This document shows, in pieces, positions 24,612-32,340 of a DNA stretch of 42,697 nucleotides. The notes under the pieces are model-generated. The model had not been told where the DNA came from. It searched no databases and was given only the letters and a program-made list of their open reading frames with translations. Each line of letters starts with the position of its first letter. Position 1 is the first letter of the stretch. The DNA lies in NCBI GenBank assembly GCA_040510195.1, contig JBEVJK010000140.1, positions 1-42,697 on the forward strand, written 5' to 3'. This DNA is from JBEVJK01 sp040510195 (GTDB taxonomy: Bacteria > Pseudomonadota > Alphaproteobacteria > Rhizobiales > Rhizobiaceae). Both the position numbers and the translations under genes were made by a program.

Positions 24612-24633
24612 GTCATTTTCCCTGGGGACGCAA
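24605..24633 (-). promoter_or_regulatory. probable sahR-metF promoter
   Basis: On the minus strand TTGCGT (24628-24633), 17-bp spacer and TAAAGA (24605-24610). The -10 lies within the palindrome at 24596-24611, so a bound repressor would block RNA polymerase. Confidence 0.45.
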
Positions 24634-24701
24634 CAGGCGATGTCGGTATTGGACAAGAAAATGGCGTTCGGAGCCTTCCTGACTTCCCGCGGGCCGACGA
24701 A

Positions 24702-25202
24702 ATGAGCGACTACGCGTTGCGCGACGGCGAGGTGGCGCTGCCATTCGACCCGGGAACGGCAGCCTTTCAGGCCGGGCTCGTCTTCATCGGGCGGATCCGC
24801 TCTCCCTGGACATCGCGCGAGGCGTGCCCGAAGAACATGGCCGCCGCCGAGGCGGCCGGCGGCGGCGGTCGCGTCGAGATCGACGAGGCCTACCGGCCGG
24901 GGCTGGAGGGGCTCGCCGCATTTTCCCACGCGATCGTGCTCAGCTGGCTCGATCGCGGGCCGCGGACGCTGATCCGTCAGAAGCCCCGCCATGCCAGCCG
25001 GGCAAGCGGGGTGTTCTCGCTACGCTCGCCGCTGCGTCCCAACCCGATCGGCTTGCACGTCGTGAGGATCGTCGCGCTCGACCTGTCTGCCGGCGTGCTG
25101 CAGCTTGCGGCGGTGGACGCGCTCGACGGAACGCCGGTGCTAGACCTCAAGCCCTACCATGCCTCGACCGACGCGGCGCCAGAGGCGACGAGGCGGCGAT
25201 GA
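24702..25202 (+). CDS. trmO: TrmO/TsaA-type SAM-dependent tRNA (t6A37-N6) methyltransferase
   Basis: A 166-residue TsaA-fold protein with FIGRIRSPWTSREACPKN at the N-terminus and the hallmark SLRSPLRPNPIGLHVVRI, then DALDGTPVLDLKPY. The family methylates threonylcarbamoyladenosine at position 37 of tRNA-Thr using SAM. It is divergent from sahR-metF, 123 bases away, so it may share the SAH-responsive operator, although the operator is about 90 bases upstream. A 21-codon upstream frame (ATG at 24640) ends in a TGA that overlaps this ATG. The stop overlaps the next gene's ATG. No strong Shine-Dalgarno precedes this start. Confidence 0.85.
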   Translation: MSDYALRDGEVALPFDPGTAAFQAGLVFIGRIRSPWTSREACPKNMAAAEAAGGGGRVEIDEAYRPGLEGLAAFSHAIVLSWLDRGPRTLIRQKPRHASRASGVFSLRSPLRPNPIGLHVVRIVALDLSAGVLQLAAVDALDGTPVLDLKPYHASTDAAPEATRRR

Positions 25203-25519
25203 GAGCTTCGACCGGGCGGCAGCGGGCCGTCGCCAAGGCGCTGACGGCGCTGCTGCCGCTCGCCCCCTATGCCGATACGGAGGCGATCCGCGCCGGCGCC
25301 GATGCGCGGCATCTCCGCAGCCTGCCGCCCTCGGTGGCGGTGTGGCTGGCGACGGTCGCGCATGTGCGCCACGCCCACACCGACTACGAGCGCCTGCTGG
25401 CGGAAGGCTACGACAGGGAGGCGGCGCGCTTCTTCGTGGTCGACGCGATCAACCGCACGCTGACCGGCTGGCGCGCCTCGCGGCTGCTCGACGCGGAGGA
25501 GGGAGAGGACGGCGAATAG
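25199..25519 (+). CDS. DUF2293 protein
   Basis: A 106-residue protein with PPSVAVWLATVAHVRHAHTD and YERLLAEGYDREAARFFVVD, the core of DUF2293, a family of unknown function frequent in Hyphomicrobiales. The ATG overlaps the trmO stop (ATGA), so it is translated as part of that operon. It is mostly helical and soluble with an acidic tail (EEGEDGE). No function is claimed. Confidence 0.8.
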   Translation: MRASTGRQRAVAKALTALLPLAPYADTEAIRAGADARHLRSLPPSVAVWLATVAHVRHAHTDYERLLAEGYDREAARFFVVDAINRTLTGWRASRLLDAEEGEDGE

Positions 25520-25577
25520 GCGTTGACCTCGGCGGCCAAAGTTTTATCGATGGCGTCTCGCGTTTCGAGAAGGATCA

Positions 25578-26453
25578 ATGGCGATGGCATCGGCAGCGGC
25601 GGCCCTGACGGCGACCTGGACCTTTGTGGACGGCGACTGGCACCCGGGCAACGTGCCGCTCGTCGGGCCGCGCTCGCACGCCCTGTGGCTCGGCTCCAGC
25701 GTCTTCGACGGAGCGCGCTGGTTCGAAGGCGTGGCGCCCGACCTCGACCTCCATGCCGCGCGGGTCAACGCCTCGGCCATCGCCATGGGGCTGGCGCCGA
25801 CGATGCGCGTGGAGGAAATCGTCGGCCTCACCCTGGAGGGGCTGAAGCGCTTCGACGGCAAGACGGCCGTCTACATCCGCCCGATGTACTGGGCAGAGCA
25901 TGGCGGCTACATGGGGGTGCCGGCGGAGCCGGATTCCACCCGTTTCTGCCTCTGCCTCTACGAATCGCCGATGATCTCGCCGGCCGGCTTCTCGATCACC
26001 GTGTCGCCTTTCCGACGGCCGTCGCTGGAGACGGCGCCGACCAACGCCAAGGCCGGCTGCCTCTATCCCAACAACGGGCGGGCGATCGTCGAGGCGCGGA
26101 TGCGCGGCTTCGACAACGCGCTGGTGCTGGACATGCTGGGCAACGTCGCCGAGACCGGCACCTCGAACATCTTCCTGGTCAAGGACGGGCATGTCGCCAC
26201 GCCAGCGCCCAACGGCACCTTCCTGTCGGGCATCACCCGGGCGCGCACCATGACGCTGCTGGAGGAGTACGGCATGCGCACGACCGAGCGGACGCTGTCG
26301 CTGCGCGAGTTCCTTGAGGCCGACGAGATCTTCTCCACCGGCAACCACTCCAAGGTGGTGCCGGTGACGCGCATCGAGGAGCGCGAACTGCAGCCGGGGC
26401 CGGTGGCGCGCAAGGCGCGCGAGCTCTACTGGGAGTGGGCGCATTCGAGCTGA
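25578..26453 (+). CDS. branched-chain-type aminotransferase (class IV)
   Basis: A 291-residue fold-IV PLP aminotransferase. The PLP lysine lies in TNAKAGCLYPNNGRA and the cofactor-binding region includes AETGTSNIFLV and LSGITRARTM. It opens WTFVDGDWHPGNVPLVGPRS. The family includes IlvE, D-amino-acid and aminodeoxychorismate enzymes; overall sequence is IlvE-like, but substrate preference cannot be fixed. GAAGG precedes the ATG. A paralogue with a very similar N-terminus starts at 42585 in the same window, so the two may have divided roles. Confidence 0.87.
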   Translation: MAMASAAAALTATWTFVDGDWHPGNVPLVGPRSHALWLGSSVFDGARWFEGVAPDLDLHAARVNASAIAMGLAPTMRVEEIVGLTLEGLKRFDGKTAVYIRPMYWAEHGGYMGVPAEPDSTRFCLCLYESPMISPAGFSITVSPFRRPSLETAPTNAKAGCLYPNNGRAIVEARMRGFDNALVLDMLGNVAETGTSNIFLVKDGHVATPAPNGTFLSGITRARTMTLLEEYGMRTTERTLSLREFLEADEIFSTGNHSKVVPVTRIEERELQPGPVARKARELYWEWAHSS

Positions 26454-26628
26454 GCGTCGTCGGGCGGGTCCCACGCTGCCGGTCCACAGGTTTAAGCGCC
26501 GGGCGGCGGTTCCCTTTGCGGGGGCGAGGCTCTAGATAGAAAGCGGGAGCTTCGATCGGCTGCGCTTGCGGCTGGTTCATTCATATCCGGCGGCCGCGCC
26601 GGATCATCTGAAACGAGGAGTGACGACG

Positions 26629-27228
26629 ATGGCCTTCACACTGCCGGAACTGCCCTATGACTACGAGGCGCTGCAGCCCTTCATGTCGAAGGAAACGCTC
26701 GAGTTCCACCACGACAAGCATCACAAGGCCTATGTCGACAACGGCAACAAGCTGGCCGCCGAGGCCGGCGTGGAGAACCTGCCGCTCGAGCAGATCGTCA
26801 AGCAGAGCTTCGGCAACAATCCCGGCCTGTTCAACAATGCGGGCCAGCACTACAACCACCTGCATTTCTGGAAGTGGATGAAGAAGGGCGGCGGCGGCAA
26901 CCGGCTGCCCGGCACCCTTAAGGCGGCCTTCGACAGCGATCTCGGCGGCTACGACAAGTTCAAGGCCGATTTCGTCAATGCCGGGACCACGCAGTTCGGC
27001 TCGGGCTGGGCCTGGGTGGCGCTGAAGGACGGCAAGCTGCAGATCACCAAGACGCCGAACGGCGAGAACCCGCTCGTCCATGGCGGCACGCCGATCCTCG
27101 GCGTCGACGTGTGGGAGCACTCCTACTATATCGACTACCGCAACGCGCGGCCGAAATACCTGGAAGCCTTCGTCGACAACCTGATCAACTGGGACTACGT
27201 CGCCGAGCTGTTCGAAAACGCCCGGTAG
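26629..27228 (+). CDS. sodB: superoxide dismutase, Fe type
   Basis: A 199-residue cytoplasmic SOD. Metal ligands lie in LEFHHDKHHKAY (His), QHYNHLHFW (His) and DVWEHSYY (Asp, His). The Gln in NNAGQHYNH occupies the position that marks iron enzymes; manganese enzymes carry Gly there. The start at MAFTLPELPYDYEAL is preceded by ACGAGGAG and fits the family; the open frame upstream is not conserved. A hairpin follows the stop. I see no clear sigma-70 promoter in the 175-base gap upstream. Confidence 0.95.
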   Translation: MAFTLPELPYDYEALQPFMSKETLEFHHDKHHKAYVDNGNKLAAEAGVENLPLEQIVKQSFGNNPGLFNNAGQHYNHLHFWKWMKKGGGGNRLPGTLKAAFDSDLGGYDKFKADFVNAGTTQFGSGWAWVALKDGKLQITKTPNGENPLVHGGTPILGVDVWEHSYYIDYRNARPKYLEAFVDNLINWDYVAELFENAR

Positions 27229-27250
27229 GAATCGACGATTTCCCGTTTGC

Positions 27251-27274
27251 GGCCCTCTCTGATCGGGGAGGGCC
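27251..27274 (+). terminator. hairpin after sodB
   Basis: GGCCCTC and GAGGGCC form a 7-bp GC-rich stem with a 10-base loop, 23 bases after the sodB stop. No T-run follows; the sequence runs straight into the ImmA/IrrE fragment, so a T-tract may have been lost. Confidence 0.45.
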
Positions 27275-27280
27275 GACTGG

Positions 27281-27594
27281 ATGGCGCATGAGCTGGGCCA
27301 TTTCGTCCTTTATCGAAGTCTCATCGGCGAAGGAATCGATGACGACATCAAGTACCGAAGCACGGCTGCGGGCGATTTCTACAACACCGCGATCGATGAG
27401 GTGCATGAGCAGCAGGCCAACAGCTTCGCAGCGTCGTTCTGATGCCGGAACGTTTGCTGCGATGGTGGGTGTCTGAAAACCCGGACGAGCCGCTCAAGAA
27501 GACTGCATCGGCGTTTCAGGTATCTCCGAGCGCCATGCGCTGGCGGCTCAAGACCCTGGACTTGTATCGGCAGGAGCTTGACCTTGACCGCTAG
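27281..27594 (+). pseudogene. ImmA/IrrE-type metallopeptidase fragment, truncated and frameshifted
   Basis: From 27281 the frame reads MAHELGHFVLYRSLIGEG with the HELGH zinc-binding motif of ImmA/IrrE peptidases, then DEVHEQQANSFAASF and a TGA at 27440-27442. The family continues as '...LLMPE...'; that continuation, MPERLLRWWVSENP to MRWRLKTLDLYRQ, occurs in another frame from 27442 to the TAG at 27592-27594. So one base has been gained or lost at the junction, and the N-terminal part is absent because the fragment abuts the sodB hairpin. Such peptidases usually accompany Xre regulators, TA pairs or mobile elements. It is probably a dead relic of one. Confidence 0.75.
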
Positions 27595-27747
27595 CGCCGG
27601 ACACGCATCCGCCTGCCTGTCGCCATGATGCAAATCCTGGGGGCGTCTCACAAAACCGTGAAGATCAGCGCCGGGAATTTCTGGTCTATTGCCCGCGTTA
27701 TGCCTGTGGCCGCGCGGTTCCTGCGGCGTCGTCAACCGGAGGATTTC

Positions 27748-28191
27748 ATGAGAAAGCTGATACTCGCCATCTCTGTTCTCGCACTTGCCGGAACGGCAGC
27801 CTCGGCCGACCCGATCGCCGATCGAAAGGCGCTGATGAAAGCCAATGGCAAGGCCGCCGGCGTGCTGGCGGCGATCGTCAAGGGCGAGCAGCCTTTCGAT
27901 GCGGCGGCGGTGCTCGCCGCTTTGACCACCCTCAAGGAGGATGCCGACAAGCTCGACGCGCAGGCCGCCGCGCTGTTCCCGGCCGGCAGCGACAAGGGCG
28001 ACACCACCGCCTCGCCCAAGATCTGGCAGGACTGGGCCGGCTTCGAGGCCAAGATCGACGGTTTCAAGACGGACGCCGATGCGGCCGTCGCCGCGCCGCC
28101 GGCCGACGCGGATGGCGTCAAGGTGGCGCTCGGCAAGATCGGACAGAACTGCCAGTCCTGCCACGAGACCTTCCGCATCAAGAAGGATTGA
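27748..28191 (+). CDS. cytochrome c'
   Basis: A 147-residue periplasmic four-helix c-type cytochrome. A Sec signal covers about residues 1-20 (MRKLILAISVLALAGTAASA). The heme-binding CQSCH lies close to the C-terminus (IGQNCQSCHETFRIKKD), the position characteristic of cytochrome c'. A strong GGAGGA precedes the ATG. Members bind NO or take part in electron transfer. The next gene, a diheme cytochrome c, starts 19 bases later, so they are probably one operon. Confidence 0.9.
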   Translation: MRKLILAISVLALAGTAASADPIADRKALMKANGKAAGVLAAIVKGEQPFDAAAVLAALTTLKEDADKLDAQAAALFPAGSDKGDTTASPKIWQDWAGFEAKIDGFKTDADAAVAAPPADADGVKVALGKIGQNCQSCHETFRIKKD

Positions 28192-28210
28192 GGCCAGGCA
28201 TGCCCCGGTC

Positions 28211-29164
28211 ATGAGAGCGCTCACCCGGCTGGCCGTGGCAGCGGCGGTGCTCGCCGCGATGGTCGCGGCCGCCGGCTTGGCGCTGTCGGCGCCGGAACGG
28301 CTCGGCGCGGCGGATCTCGCGGCGCTGAAGAACGGCGATGCCGGCCGCGGGGAGCGCATCTTCATCGCCGGCGGCTGCACCTCCTGCCACGCTCGTCCGG
28401 GCGCGGAAGGCGAGGCGCGGCGCGAGCTCGCCGGGGGGCTGAAGCTGGTGACGCCATTCGGCACCTTCGTGGCGCCCAACATCTCGCCCGACGCCGAAGA
28501 CGGAATCGGCGCCTGGTCGGTCGAGGACTTCGCCAATGCGGTGATGCGCGGCGTGTCGCCCGACGGGGCGCACTACTATCCGGCCTTTCCCTACACCTCC
28601 TATGCGCGCATGAGGCCGGAGGACGTCGCCGACCTCCATGCCTTCATGAAGACGCTGCCGCCGGTGGCGGGACGGACCGAGGGCCACAGCCTCGGCTTTC
28701 CCTATTCGATCCGCCGCGGCATCGGGCTCTGGAAGCGCCTCTATCTCGGCGGCTCGCCGGTGATCGCTCTGCCCGAGGGAACGCCGGCGCCGGTGCTGGC
28801 CGGTCGCTATCTGGTCGAAGGGCCGGGACATTGCGGCGAGTGCCATACGCCGCGCCATTTTACGGGCGGCGCGAAGACGGATCAGTGGCTGGCCGGCGCG
28901 ACCGCCGCCGAAGGCAAGGGCGTGGTGCCCAACATCACCGGCGGCGAGGGCGGCATCGGCAGCTGGTCGGAGGCCGACATCGTCACCTTCCTGGAGACCG
29001 GTTTCACCCCCGACTTCGACTCGGTCGGCGGGTCGATGGCGGCCGTGCAGCGCAACATGGCGATGCTGTCGGCAAAAGACCGGCAGGCGATCGCCGCCTA
29101 TCTCAAGGCCGTGCCGCCGCACCCCAACGGCTACCCGGCCGGCAAGCCCGAGCCGCAGGGTTAG
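28211..29164 (+). CDS. diheme c-type cytochrome
   Basis: A 317-residue protein with an N-terminal signal or anchor (MRALTRLAVAAAVLAAMVAA) and two class I cytochrome c domains. CxxCH motifs are CTSCH (about residue 55) and CGECH (about residue 208). Likely axial Met residues are hard to assign. Similar diheme proteins serve as subunits of periplasmic dehydrogenases or as electron carriers. Being 19 bases behind cytochrome c' suggests a joint electron-transfer role. No dehydrogenase subunit is present nearby. Confidence 0.88.
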   Translation: MRALTRLAVAAAVLAAMVAAAGLALSAPERLGAADLAALKNGDAGRGERIFIAGGCTSCHARPGAEGEARRELAGGLKLVTPFGTFVAPNISPDAEDGIGAWSVEDFANAVMRGVSPDGAHYYPAFPYTSYARMRPEDVADLHAFMKTLPPVAGRTEGHSLGFPYSIRRGIGLWKRLYLGGSPVIALPEGTPAPVLAGRYLVEGPGHCGECHTPRHFTGGAKTDQWLAGATAAEGKGVVPNITGGEGGIGSWSEADIVTFLETGFTPDFDSVGGSMAAVQRNMAMLSAKDRQAIAAYLKAVPPHPNGYPAGKPEPQG

Positions 29165-29181
29165 GCTGCTCTTCGGGGGTT

Positions 29182-31290
29182 CTAAGCCAGCCCGGCCTTG
29201 CCGGCGGCCTTGAGAGCGAATGCGTAGAGGGTGGCGACCTCGTCGAGGCGCGAGAAGCGCCCCGACGCACCGGCGTGGCCGGCATCCATGTTGATCTTGA
29301 AAAGCACCGGGTTGGCACCGGTGGAGCGGGCGCGCAACCGAGCCACCCATTTGGCCGGCTCCCAATAGGTGACGCGCGGGTCGGTGAGGCCGGCGGCGGC
29401 GAAGATCGGCGGGTAGGGATGGGGGCCGACATTGTCGTAGGGCGAGTAGGCCGCAATGGTCCGGTAGTCGGCCTCCGACTGGATCGGATTGCCCCATTCC
29501 GGCCACTCCGGCGGGGTGAGGGGCAGCGAAGCGTCCAGCATGGTGGTGAGCACGTCGACGAACGGCACCTCCGCCACGATGGCACCGAAGGCGTCGGGCG
29601 CCATGTTGGCGATGGCGCCCATCAGCATGCCGCCGGCCGAGCCGCCCTGGGCGACGATGCGGTCGTGCGCGGTGTAGCCCTCGGCGACGAGATGCCGGGC
29701 GGCAGCGATGAAATCGAGGAAGGTGTTCATCTTCTGGCGGCGCTTGCCCTCCTCGTACCAGGCATAGCCCTTGTCCTTGCCGCCTCGCACATGGGCGATG
29801 GCATAGACGAAGCCGCGGTCGGTCAGCGACAGGCAGTTGGTGTTGAAGGCGGCCGGGATCGTGATGCCATAGGACCCGTAGCCGTAGAGCAGGCAAGGCG
29901 CGGAGCCGTCGATCGGCGTGTCGCGGCGGTGGAGCAGCGACACCGGCACAAGCTCGCCGTCATGGGAGGGCGCCATCAGTCGGCGGGTCACGTAGTCTTC
30001 CGGGTCGTGGCCGGAGGGCACTTCCTGGGTCTTCAGGAGCACGCGCTCGCGGGTCTCCATGTCGTAGTCGAAGACCTGCGCCGGCGTCGTCATCGAGGAA
30101 TAGGTGAAGCGCATGACGCGGGTGTCGTACTCGTAGGCGCCCGACAGGCTCAGCGAGAAGGCCTCCTCGTCGAAGTCGATGAGGTGCTCGTCGCCGCTGC
30201 CGCGGTGGCGCACCACGATGCGCGGCAGCCCGTCCTTGCGCTCCAGTCGGACCAGATACTCGCGGAATGACAGGATCGACAGGATCAGGCGTCCCGGCTC
30301 GTGGGGCACGAGGTCGCGCCAGTTGGCACGCACCGGGTCGGCGGCCGGCGCCGTCATGATTTTGAAATCCTTGGCGCCATCGGCATTGGTGAGAATGAAG
30401 AAGACGTCGCCGCCTTCCTCCAGATCGTATTGCAGTCCGGTCTCGCGAGCGGCGACCAGCCGCGGCTCAGCCGTCGGATCGGCGGCCGGCAGGATACGAT
30501 ATTCCGAGGTCTCGTGGTCGTTGATCGAGATCAGGATCCAGTCGTTGGCTCGGGTGCCGCCGACATTCATGAAGAAGCCCGGATCGGCCTCCTCATAGAT
30601 CAGCCGGTCGCGGGCGGCCGGCGTGCCGAGCGCGTGGAAGAAGGTCCGCGACGGCCGGTGGTTGGCGTCGAGCCGGGTGTAGAAGAAGCCGGAATTGGCG
30701 GCGTCCCAGACGCCGCTGCCGCCAGTGTCCGGGACCCGGTCCTCGAGATCCGTCCCGGAGGCGACGTCGCGGACGCCGAGGGTGAAGAATTCGGAGCCCC
30801 TGTCGTCGAAGGCCCAGACGAGGCGGCGATGGTCGGAGGAATGGTCGACCCCTCCCAGGCGGAAATAGGCCTTGCCGGCGGCCTCAGCGTCGCCGTCGAG
30901 GATGATCTCCTCCGGGCCGCCGCCCGCCGGCACCCGGAAATAGCGCGGCTGCTCGCCACCGAGCCGGAACGAGGTGCCGTAGGAAAAGGCCCCGTCCTTC
31001 ATCGGCACCGAGGAATCGTCCTCCCGGATGCGGCCCTTCATCTCGGCGAACAGCGCCTTGCGCAGCGGTTCCGTGTCGGCCATCAGCGCCGCCTGGTAGG
31101 CGTTCTCGGCTTCCAGATGGGCGCGGATCGCCGGGTCGAGGGTGGCGGGATCCTTGAACACCTCCTGCCAGTTGTCGGCCCTCAGCCAGGCATATTCGTC
31201 GACGCGGGTGATGTTGTGGGAGGTCTCGGCCTGCGGCCGGCGCTCGGTCTCGGGCGCCGGTAGGGCAGGGAAGCGGGACGGAGTGACCAT
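29182..31290 (-). CDS. ptrB: oligopeptidase B (prolyl oligopeptidase family S9A)
   Basis: A 702-residue cytoplasmic serine peptidase cleaving short peptides after basic residues. The N-terminal beta-propeller spans roughly residues 80-400. The C-terminal hydrolase domain shows AHVRGGKDKGYAWYEEGKRR, the nucleophile in AQGGSAGGMLMGA and the catalytic His in MDAGHAGASGR. Length matches the family. It converges with the cytochrome operon (17-base gap). Confidence 0.93.
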   Translation of the reverse strand: MVTPSRFPALPAPETERRPQAETSHNITRVDEYAWLRADNWQEVFKDPATLDPAIRAHLEAENAYQAALMADTEPLRKALFAEMKGRIREDDSSVPMKDGAFSYGTSFRLGGEQPRYFRVPAGGGPEEIILDGDAEAAGKAYFRLGGVDHSSDHRRLVWAFDDRGSEFFTLGVRDVASGTDLEDRVPDTGGSGVWDAANSGFFYTRLDANHRPSRTFFHALGTPAARDRLIYEEADPGFFMNVGGTRANDWILISINDHETSEYRILPAADPTAEPRLVAARETGLQYDLEEGGDVFFILTNADGAKDFKIMTAPAADPVRANWRDLVPHEPGRLILSILSFREYLVRLERKDGLPRIVVRHRGSGDEHLIDFDEEAFSLSLSGAYEYDTRVMRFTYSSMTTPAQVFDYDMETRERVLLKTQEVPSGHDPEDYVTRRLMAPSHDGELVPVSLLHRRDTPIDGSAPCLLYGYGSYGITIPAAFNTNCLSLTDRGFVYAIAHVRGGKDKGYAWYEEGKRRQKMNTFLDFIAAARHLVAEGYTAHDRIVAQGGSAGGMLMGAIANMAPDAFGAIVAEVPFVDVLTTMLDASLPLTPPEWPEWGNPIQSEADYRTIAAYSPYDNVGPHPYPPIFAAAGLTDPRVTYWEPAKWVARLRARSTGANPVLFKINMDAGHAGASGRFSRLDEVATLYAFALKAAGKAGLA

Positions 31291-31436
31291 GATCGAGCTC
31301 AGCCTTCATCGTTTTGCGCGCAATGAACACGCCCCGCGCAGCGACGCAAGCCCGGCATCGTCGGCGATGGATGCAGGGCGGCCGTCGCTCGGCTCGCGAC
31401 TGTGCGAGCGGCTGGTCCGCCCGAAACTTGCGGCTA

Positions 31437-31476
31437 AACGAAAATCGCCGGTGCGGGTTTTCACCAGCACCGGCGA
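31437..31476 (-). terminator. intrinsic terminator on the minus strand
   Basis: TCGCCGGTGC and GCACCGGCGA (31445-31454 and 31467-31476) form a perfect 10-bp stem with a 12-base loop. On the minus strand the stem is followed by TTTTCGTTT. It lies about 250 bases beyond the MOSC gene, further than needed for that gene. Confidence 0.7.
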
Positions 31477-31557
31477 CTCCTTAGGTAGAAACAAGCCCCG
31501 ACGCAGCGGCCTTCGCCCCCGACCGCCGCCGCTGCTCACCCACCTAAAGAAGGTGAC

Positions 31558-31593
31558 TAAAAAGCCCGTCTCGGAGACGCGCTCGCGAGGGCT
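31558..31593 (-). terminator. intrinsic terminator of the ketoacyl-synthase/MOSC operon
   Basis: On the minus strand AGCCC ... GGGCT closes a stem that can hold two inner hairpins (CGCGAGCG and GTCTCCGAGAC) and is followed by TTTTT. It is the first terminator after the MOSC stop codon. Confidence 0.5.
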
Positions 31594-31725
31594 GAAACCC
31601 TTGCTTCAGCGACATTCCGAAGGCTGAACCATAAACCAGCGCGGGAGGCTTGGCACTTGCACAACGTGCCATAGTGCTCGCCGAACGCGCCAATTTGCGC
31701 ATGTCGAGCGAGCCGCAGGCGACGC

Positions 31726-32337
31726 TCAGCCAGGATAGATCCACTGCTCGGGAATCTTCGCCGTGAGGCTCTCGCCTTCGCGGATGAGGCCCGGCTTCTC
31801 CACCCACGCCACCAGCCCGCGCAGCCGCTTCGCCGCCTTGGGGAAGGTGAGCGCGGCTTCGGTCGGCTCCGGCAGCCCGGCATGGTCGGCGATCGAGCGG
31901 CCGGCGATGCGGCAGGGGCCGTTCTGGGCGTCGACCTTGAGCGTCGCGCCGCCGGCGAACAACAGCAAGGTGCCGGCAGGCAGCATCGACAGCGCCGGGA
32001 GGCCCTCCAGAAGCAGGTTGGCGCCGATCCATTCGGGCCTGATCTCGGCGAGGTCCATGCGGCTCGCGACCACGGCGAGCTCGTCCGGGGCGACGATCGA
32101 CAGCTGGCGCTCGTTGCGGATCTCGGTGCCGCGCGGATACCAAGGTTCGCGGCTGCCCGAACGGCGTGTCGGGCCGCCATGGACGTCCTCGGCGATGCCG
32201 TCGAAGCCGAGGGCCAGCACCTCCACGCGGTGGGTGACGAAGTGATCCGGCGCCGAGCGATAGAGCGCGGCGACCCTGCCTTGCCGCCGCTTGCCGGCGA
32301 CGATCTCGGGCAGGAGGTGCGCGGGGGCGTCCGCCAT
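31726..32337 (-). CDS. MOSC-domain protein
   Basis: A 203-residue protein with the MOSC pattern: EDVHGGPTRRSGSREPWYPRGTE near the start, IRNERQLSIVAPDEL and IGANLLLEGLP in the middle, and the conserved cysteine in NGPCRIAGRSI. MOSC domains handle sulfur or molybdenum cofactor chemistry. It starts three bases after the ketoacyl synthase gene ends, so the pair is translationally coupled, but the functional link is not obvious. No partner molybdenum enzyme is nearby. Confidence 0.85.
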   Translation of the reverse strand: MADAPAHLLPEIVAGKRRQGRVAALYRSAPDHFVTHRVEVLALGFDGIAEDVHGGPTRRSGSREPWYPRGTEIRNERQLSIVAPDELAVVASRMDLAEIRPEWIGANLLLEGLPALSMLPAGTLLLFAGGATLKVDAQNGPCRIAGRSIADHAGLPEPTEAALTFPKAAKRLRGLVAWVEKPGLIREGESLTAKIPEQWIYPG

Positions 32338-32340
32338 GCG

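Larger units (their letters stand above)
31291..31725. other. 435-base gap without a convincing gene, rich in hairpins
   Basis: Several short frames are open, but their codon use and composition look like chance in GC-rich DNA. It contains two minus-strand terminator-like hairpins (31563-31593 and 31445-31476) and, between them, about 85 bases with further complementarity, including a CACCT/AGGTG pair and a CCTAAGG palindrome. A small RNA on the minus strand is possible. Confidence 0.4.

Noticed and set aside
26458..26628. sigma-70 promoter for sodB
   Set aside because: TAGATA near 26534 has no acceptable -35 at the right distance; the match was too weak to list.
31306..31539. A 77-codon frame in the gap beyond the ketoacyl-synthase/MOSC operon
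   Set aside because: Arg/Ser-rich composition, GTG start with poor context, and it overlaps a perfect terminator hairpin; more likely noncoding.
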